Part shown: one piece after another, positions 11,201 through 20,200 of the stretch
Layout of the letters: the number at the start of each line of letters is the position of its first letter
How positions within the stretch are numbered: position 1 is the first letter of the stretch
Origin: Sphaerolaimus hirsutus
Lineage: Eukaryota > Nematoda > Chromadorea > Monhysterida > Sphaerolaimidae
Direction: 5' to 3'
Assembly (NCBI GenBank): GCA_964036195.1
Contig: OZ038458.1
Span: 16,629,832 to 16,693,831, forward strand
DNA: 64,000 nucleotides
Made by a program: the position numbers and the translations under genes
The notes under the pieces: generated by a model
What the model saw: the letters and a program-made list of their open reading frames with translations, nothing else
Databases searched by the model: none
What the model was told of the DNA's origin: nothing

Positions 11201-14200
11201 ATGACATTTGACATTTTACAGGGTCTGGGACTGTCCCATCGTCGTCGGTGATTTCTGCGTGTAAGATTAGTCAATACTGGAATGTGGTGGCGTTCAAAGT
11301 GTGCAGCCACGCAAAAGTGTGTGCCGACAAATGACAAAAAATGTGTGCCTTTTTTAAATGACACACCTTGCAAAAATGATTTTTCTGTCGAGCATCAGCT
11401 CGCTGTCGACTGCGTGCGCTGCGCTAAAAAGCGTCTGCGCACGCATATTCGGGATATCACAAAAAATACGATTCGATCGTTTACCGCCCGTTATCAATCT
11501 GTCGATATCAATATTGCGATCCGCAGAACTCACCGATAGAAACCATTAAATTATAAATTTACAACTGATAAAATGTCTTGGCGCAGCTCTGAGAACAAAA
11601 CGGACGTGTGGACGGACAGGGACGCGACGCGCGGCGGCAGCAGCGAGCGCAACGTCGAGTCCAGAGAGTCCATGCAAAATATCCTTTTCGTATGTTGTCT
11701 TCCTGGCATATGGCACCGCTTGTACGATTTTTTAGAGACATAACTCTCAATTTTAACCGTGACGTATAAGTGGTAACATGCGGCTTGGTGCCACCACACG
11801 AAAGGGACATTTGTTTTGTATATCGACGATCATGCTTCAAGAATGAGACACTTCCCACGGCGTAATAATGACATCAAATTAAAGCAATCAACGTAAAATG
11901 AAGTGTATTTGCCTTCGAGCACGATATTCTATATTGCAGTTAATTTACATTTCCTTCATTGCGACCACATTTGAGAGCCTGGTTTGGGTGTCGAGCTCAG
12001 ATTGAGATGCTTCTGACTGACAATGACAAGCTGTTCCAGTTCAAAAAGGAAGTGGCCGGCCGCATCGCAAAGTGGCCGTTTTTCTACGAAAGCGAGCGAT
12101 TAGACGAGACCTACGTTCGTTCAATAGTCTTTTATACATACACATTCACTGGACATGCATTGCGAGATACCTCTGAAAAAAATGCGGCACTCAGAAAGGT
12201 GCATTGAAAACGGAAAATATCACAAAACGTTTCAAACGCCTTATGACGACGGTTTTCTGTAGTTTTACCGGTAATGCGAAATCGTGTCTGAAATTTTTAA
12301 CTTGGCAGAGCACAATACATGGCGCGGCATTGGCACCTGTTCCGGCGGCATCAAAGCCAACAAATATGACTCGCCATAGCTCATGTGTTAAACACTTTTC
12401 ACCCAGGGGGAACATCGACCATTGCAGGGTTCGCTGTACTCGCCGTTCCTGCACGACTCGGTTTACTTGTACGCGTTGGCGCTGAACAAAACTTTGGAAG
12501 CGGGCGGGAACAAGAGCGACGGTCGCCTGATTACAGAAAATACCAAGAACACACATTTTCTGGGTGAGATATGTATCTCATTAGAAGCCAGTCCTGCACC
12601 CTGTAAAATGTCATGTAAAAAGTAAAATGCCATGCAAAAGGCTAACAATTCATGTAAAATGTTATAAAAATGCCGAATTCTCCTCAATTTGTATCGGGCG
12701 GTATGAATTTTACATGTATAATATATGCAACATTGTCTGCGCACTTGACAACAAGTTCCTCAATTGCAACGATCAACTAAAATAAAACATATTAAAAGGT
12801 GTGAGCGGGCACGTGGTCATCGACGACACAGCTGGCCGCGAGCCTACATTCGTACTGAAAGGCTTCACTGCGTCCGGAAATCTAACGCAAATGCTCAAAG
12901 CGGAGATGTATAAAAAGGCTGGCAAGGTGACCGTTAGTCTTTGCTTAGAAAGGAAACAAAGGCGTAGTATGTACGCCTGCGTAAAACAAGTGTACACGAT
13001 TTGCAAAATGTTTCGGTAAGTCCCCTTGGGAGACATTTTTACTTATACTCGGCGGACATCACACTTAGTATGGAAACTAGGGTGTCAAATTTCCGTTTCC
13101 GTTTTCCGTTTCCGCCTTTCCGCAGGAAAATTTTTTACCTTTCCGTTTTCCGGCAGCCGAAAAAATTTTACCTTTCCGTTTTCCATTTTCCGGCAGCTGA
13201 AAAATTTTTACCTTTCCGTTTTCCGTTTTCCGGCAGCTGAAAATTTTTTACCTTTCCGTTTCCGTTTTTCCGGCCCATTTTTCCGTTTTCCGGCTGAAAA
13301 ATTTTAACCTTTCCGTTTCTGTTTTACCAGGCCATTTTTCCATTTTCTGGCTCGATTTTCAGTTTTCTGGCATTTTTCCATTGTTTTTCCAATCTGTATT
13401 TATCTTCAATTGGCTCATCCCATTGTGTTGTTTTTGTCTCTTGGAGCAGCATTGACAACTGGGATTTCAGGGTCAGTGAAACAGGTGCTGTGAACCCAAT
13501 TGGGTCATATGCTGACACCAATAATTTATTCAAGTTTTGTCTGGTTGGTGTTGTGATGCTGTCACTTTGCAATTTTGGTGTTGTTATTGCCAGCATGTCT
13601 GTTCAGTGATTTTATTTCATGCCCATTACTGCGACTATTTTATTCACCTTTGGACTCCTGTCGTTTTCTGCTATTTCATTCATGACTGATCTGGAGTTTG
13701 ACAGCCATTCCCCCATGTTCATAGAACATTGGTTAAATAAAGCTTTGACTTTGTAATATAGTTCTAAAGCTTCAACTTCATTTGTGACACTCATGATGAA
13801 GTTATCGACGTAAATGTTGTTTATTGTCATCGCCAACTGGTTTCGTTCCCCTTCATTTTCTTCATATTCATTCTTGCTGTTTATTGTCACATTTAAATGG
13901 TATTTTATGACTGCTCCCAAAATTGCTGGGCTGCAGACAAGTCCAAACAGTATGCGTTTAAAACAAAGTACTATTAAGTTATTTTCAGTTACTGGTTTTG
14001 AGGCATCTTTCAGCCAGAAAAATCGTGTGTAGTCTCTAGCTTGGTCATGCAATCCTATTTGCAAAAATGCCTTTTCAATATTGGCAATTAATGCTAGATT
14101 GCCTGCCCTGAACCTCAGGAGTAGGCCCAGTGCTAATGGTGTTGTAATTGGTCCTCTAAAAAGGCACTCGTTGAAACTGGGCTTACCTGCTGACCCATCG

Positions 14201-17200
14201 TACACGATTCTGCATGATGTCGATTTGCCCGGCGTGATTACTGGCTGGTGTGGCAGGTAATGAATCCCCTTGTTGTCTGTTTTGTCGTCACAGATCTCAA
14301 TTATTCCCTTTTCTAGTTGGTCGTCCAAAACTTTCCGGTATTGTTCAAATAAGTTTGGATCTTTGTTGAATCTTCTTATCAGTGATTTAAACTGCACCAA
14401 GGCTTCTGCTTTTCCCGTGCTCAGGTCACTGATACTCTCTTTATACGGCCAGTCAATATAGTATCGTTTGTTGTTGTTGTTGAATTTTATGCTATTTATT
14501 ATCATCTCCTCTGCAATGTTGTCATCAATTGCATAGGGGTCATCAGTGATTCCCACTGCTTCTAGACTGTGAAATTGTTGTAGTGTTTCCTTTCCTATGG
14601 CCACTATGGCTACTTTTTGATGATTTTTTGTTGGTTCAGTTAAGCTTGAACTACAAGTGAAGTTACAGGCATGATCCATAGTTGCAGAATGTACAGCTAC
14701 CACAATCAAAGCCAAACAGGCAAACCTGCATGCAGGTTTTCCTTCTGCAAATTTGTCTATTACCGTGCTAATTTCACTTTATTTTTTTCTGTTTCCATGA
14801 AAATTTTGCTTTCCATTTTCAGTTTTCCGGCATTTCATTTTTCCATTTTCCGTTTTCCGGCCGACAATTTATTTTTACCTTTCCGTTTTCCATTTTCCGC
14901 TGAGTGAAATTTTTTTACCTTTCCATTTTCCGTTTTCCGGCAGAAATTTTTTTTTTACCTTTCCGTTTTCCGTAAAGTGAAAAAAATTTACCTTTCCGTT
15001 TTCCGTAAAAAAATTTTTTGACACCCTAATGGAAACCTACCATAACCTATCTGAATAATGAACAAATTTTTTAAAAGTTTTTCATCATACTATTTTGTTT
15101 TACCATGGCATAATTAATTACTAAATTTATCACAAGATTTCATTCATTAAATTATGGTAGGATTCTGCGCAAAGCATGCGCTCCACTTGGTATACCATTA
15201 ACTAAAGACATCGCTTACGGGGATTTACATGAGAACATGTGGATGCGGTACTAATAATCTGGTGTTTGACGTGGACAGACAGTAACAGCCTTGGTTCCCG
15301 AATACCAAATGTGGGAAACGCGCGGCGGCTACGTCCCCAAATGGTACCCAAAGTGTGGCTGGGCGGGGGAGCTGTGCCAGGACGATATGGACCCTAAAAG
15401 TTTGAACATTCAGATTTATTGAATTTTGAAGTACAGTAGCGCAGTGCATTAATAGTGACCTTCTACTCACAGCTTTGCTGATGATTATAATCGGGACAGT
15501 GATAATTGCAGTTTGTCTCATCTTGGGCACGGTTTGGGCTTTGTGGTGCTACAGGTTGACAGCTTACTTAATATTTTATTTTTGACTGTTTTTTGTGTGA
15601 TCTGCAGCTACAAAAACGCTGGTCCGCAGAACAAAAATGATGCAAGACGAAATGGCGCAAATGGTGTGGAGAATCGACTTCAAAAGTCTACAGAAACTCG
15701 TGGAGATGGTAAACCAACTACAACACAATACAATTGTCAACACATACACTAGTTTACCAACATGAAATTCTCAACCATTTTGGTCAACTGTTTTGACAAA
15801 ACAGAAAGAAACACTGTACGGTGCTTCGTACTGTTTTGTCAAAACAGTTTACAAATGGGCGAGCATTTCATGTTGGTATACTAGTGTGTGTGGGCCCAAA
15901 ATTGAACCTTAAGCGACTGAAACAACATTTTAACACTTTTTTCAGCGGAACGACGGTTCCCTAACAACAGTATCCACGGACGTTTCCGAAGACATAGCTG
16001 AGATAGTGATGCGCGGCGACGAGAGGGTAGCTTACTTCCGCAACCAGTTGGTCTGGCTCAAGTCGCACCACTCCAGTGTGATTTTGTCCAATAAGTCCGA
16101 CCATGTGGCGCTGAAAAATGTTGGATATGTTGAATTTTTTCATATTTTTCATCAATAGTTGTATTTAAACCAGTAAAAAATTAACCAGCTGCGCGAGCTG
16201 AACCACGACAATGTGAACGGATTTGTGGGACTCTGTTTGGACAGTAATCTCCCGCTTTCCGTGTGGCGCTTTGCAGCCAAAGGGAGCTTGCAGGTGCGAT
16301 AAACAAGTGACAGTTTGGTAATAATTTTGCAGCGGCAATATTTCAATAAAACGCAGGATGTTCTGATGAACCACACGATGAAGTTGGACTGGTATTTCAA
16401 GTACTCGCTCATCCGTGATCTGGTAAACGTGAGTGAAATTGCGCGCGGCGCACTTGAAATCTGGCATTATGCGTTTTGCCTTTAATCTGCGGACTTATAC
16501 TGTGCACTCGCGCTCGTTTATGTGACACGCTGGGAGCGTGCCCATGATCAACGTTAACGTGTAACGTGATAAATAACAGCAACGTCAATTTTTTTATGAG
16601 AATACCGTGCGCTAAACATTGTTGGCATGCTTCCAGCGTGAACCACGCGAGCAAAGTGTAAGGTCAATGGTATTAGAATAAATTCACAAAAACAGGGCAT
16701 GGAATATCTGCACGGCAGTGAAATCAAGTCGCACGGCAGTCTGAAATCCACCAACTGCGCAGTCAACTCCCGCTGGGTGCTCATGGTTACCGACTTTGGG
16801 CTGCCCATGCTGCGCCAGGGACAAGAGATGGAAATGAAGGGTGACAATAATGATTATAAAAACTCACCCAACAACACATAAATATAAACAAATTTTCTGC
16901 TTCTGTTGGAAAACGAGTGTGGGCAATGCACATAAATAAAAACTGTAAAAATGCGCAGAGCGTCTGTGGATGGCACCAGAGCTGATGCGCATGGAAGAGC
17001 CGCCTCCAGAGGGCAACCAAATGGCTGATGTCTATTCCTTTTCCATTGTACTCAGCGAGATACTCACCAGAGACATACCGTACTCTTCCTACAATAAATT
17101 ACCACAAGGTCGGCTACCAAAAATACCCAAATATTTACCATACTCCGCCGACCGCATATTACATTTTTCTGGATTAAACACCCCACAATGACGTCATCGT

Positions 17201-20200
17201 TCATCAGATCAAAACTGTTTTAAAAACAAAGGAAAAAACATTTCAGGCCTGAAACATGCGTTGTCTGTACGTGACTCCGCCTTTTTATAATGTTTATTTT
17301 AAAAAGTGCGTGCACAAGAATCGCGTTTGTGTGCTGACGTGTAAGACATAAGTACCGTAAATGCTCCAATAAGGCGACGGTCAGTTTATTCTTTTCAGCA
17401 CATTTTTGGGGGTCGCATTATTGGAGAGGTCGCTTTATTGGAGAGGGTCGTATTGTATTTTTCAAAAACTCAACAACTCAACTTTTCATTTAACGTGTAT
17501 GATTATGGTGACGCAAAATTACCATAATCTCACATCATCACCATTACCATAATCTACACTACAATAATCCCAACAAATACAGTATCGACGCAAGATTTGG
17601 ATACTGTAGTCCATCACTCTACCGTATCCTAATCTTGCATCAATATTATGACGTCATAGGGACATAACTCTCACAAAATGGGATATAAGTATCACAAAAC
17701 GGACACTTTCCTGTAAAAAATCTACCATAATACCACTTTTTTCTTTACTGGGAACGAAGTGGATGATAACCACCCTCCCCATAGGTTTAATAGCTCTGGT
17801 ATTCTGCTGCATGGCACCGTAAAGCAATAGGTAATCACATCAAAGCCACAAAATTCTCAAAATACTTAATATTCGGGTTCAACAATATCAATTAGCGGCG
17901 TCTGAAGATTGCGACATCGTTTTTCTTTTTTTTAAATTTTTATTTGGGGGTTGGATTATTGGAGGGGGTCGGATTATTGGAGAGGGTCGCTTTATACTTA
18001 CACAACGTGCCAAAGGGGGTCGTACTATTGGAGAGGTCGCTTTATTGGAGGGGTGTCGTCCTAATAGAGCATTTACGGTATGTGCGGATGTAAACCGTAA
18101 TGTCCGCAGAGCATACAATAGTTTTCAATTTAGGCTACCCAATCACAACTCAAACCAAACTGAACCCAACGTTGCAGAAATCGTCAACCTAGTACGCGCT
18201 GGGCTCGAACCTCCCTTCCGACCCGACGTGGGCAACTCGAACGACGCCGACGTGGACCCGAGCATGATGACGCTGATGCGCGACTGCTGGCTGGAGGATC
18301 CCAAGTTGAGGCCGGACATGCGCCATGTCAAGGCGGCCGTCAAGCAGATGAATCGTGGACGGTGGGTTGTGGTGTGATTGTGAGGATGAGATTGAATTGG
18401 CTCGGCGGTTGGATTTGATGGCATTATCTGAACTTGCGGCAGCCTGAGTGAGAATATCTATATCTTATCAGATAAAATACAATTACCTTATCGGGCTAGT
18501 TCCACTCACAGACCCTGGCCCAGAAAATAGCCTTAAAAATGTCAAATTTCATGCAAAGTGTCAAAAGTAGTGTAAAATGCCATGATACGTCCAGTATCAA
18601 ACGTCCAGTAATTTTTCACATTCTATGGGGTATTTTACACGACTTTCGAACCTTTGCATGTCATTCGACAGCTTGCAGGGCAATTTACAGTTTCAGGAAG
18701 TGGTCTCTGTTCGGAAAAAATATGCTGGGCTAATTAAATTTCGAAGTTGAATTCTGCACTTTGTATTGAGCGTCATGCAATGCACAAGTAGATAAATACA
18801 TGCGCTCAGGGAGGGCTCGCTGCTTGACCACGCGCTGAAAATGATGGAACGCTACGCACAGAACCTGGAGACAACCATCGCAGACCGTTCTAAGCAACTC
18901 ACTGATGAAACGTCCAAGGCAAACATACTACTCTACAAGTTCCTCCCATGGTAAAAATGTGCAACTTTTTGATGCTTTTATCGATTTGCTAGAATTTCGC
19001 TAGAACGTGAGCGTAAAATATCGCTATGCACAGCAAAATCGCCGACAAACTCAAGTCCGGCCACAGCGTGGAGCCGGAATCCATAGACTCGGTGACGGTG
19101 GTTAGCATTCAAAAAAATCACCGATTTTTTGGAAAATATATATAAATATATCACTCCAATATTGGAAAAAATATAAATATATATAAATCACTCTAGGTCT
19201 CCAGAAAATATAATTAAATTACTGAAAAAATAACTCTAAGCTCGAAAAAAATCTCAAAAAATCACTTGCGCTTTATTTCAATTTCAAGCAATATTCTGGG
19301 CTTTATTTACCATTTGCAAGCACAAAAAAATGTACTATAAGATACCACAGCACATTTATTATCATTCCACAAGCAGTATTCATTTATACAGCATTTTACA
19401 AGTGAAAACATCAAGCAAAAATCACAGAAAAATTCAACCTTCAGTTCAACTTCAATGAAAACTTCAAAAATATTTTGCACTGCAAATATTTAGCTCTCAA
19501 CCTATAGCGCCTGGTTGTGGCAATGGACGTTTGACCAAATAGGTGCTCATGCTCAGCACTTTTTCATTGGTGATGTGCTTGCACTGATTCATTGGTGATG
19601 AAACTGAGCTTGCAATCACTGTAGAAAATTTTTGATCACATCAAATTGGTATTTTTTGATTTAAAGTCATGTTTTTTTCAGAAAAGTATGTTGAAAGATA
19701 GAGAGATGCTTAATACCTAAAACGTAACCATAGAATTCATAGCAGGATGACATAAAAAAAGTTACTAAGACAGTTTACATTTTTGTCACATACAAAATGA
19801 AAACTAATTGATAGTGATGTCACCATTTGCCATCATTTGAAATTGAGTTGTGATCAAACTAGTGATTTGCCAACACCACCCCACCAAAATTCATGCCATT
19901 TGTGAAAACTGAACATACTGTATTTCCTTGAATTACCCCCTGGGGGTTTATTTTTTCAGAGTGGAAATTTTGAGGGGGGTATTTCGAGGGGGGGTTATCA
20001 TTTTGCCAGAAATTTTTCAAATCCGATTACTCAATTGTTGTTTGAAATGTACACAAATGTCGAAAAATGAAACAAAAACCACCATTTATAACACTATGGA
20101 CTTATATATGTATGTAGACAGTATATAACCAGTTCCAACATCACGCAGTTGTTGTTTTTAACATGTGTTCTGCGTTTCCTGGATCACAAACAGCATTATG

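Larger units (their letters stand above)
13046..15165. mobile_element. TACTCGGCGGACA-family MITE interrupted by a hAT element
   Basis: The left part TATACTCGGCGGACATCACA continues after the hAT insertion with GAAACCTACCATAACC and ends near ATTATGGTAGG. The intact relative is at 40768-40951. The target ATGGAAAC lies inside it. Confidence 0.5.

Noticed and set aside
13080-15026. TA target duplication for the TAGGGTGTC elements
   Set aside because: TA also occurs at the ends, but all three copies have a longer perfect 8-bp duplication, which fits hAT better.
15608-15629. Acceptor at 15607 for cyclase exon 14
   Set aside because: It puts the juxtamembrane region in the wrong frame; the acceptor at 15629 restores the expected MVWRIDF sequence.
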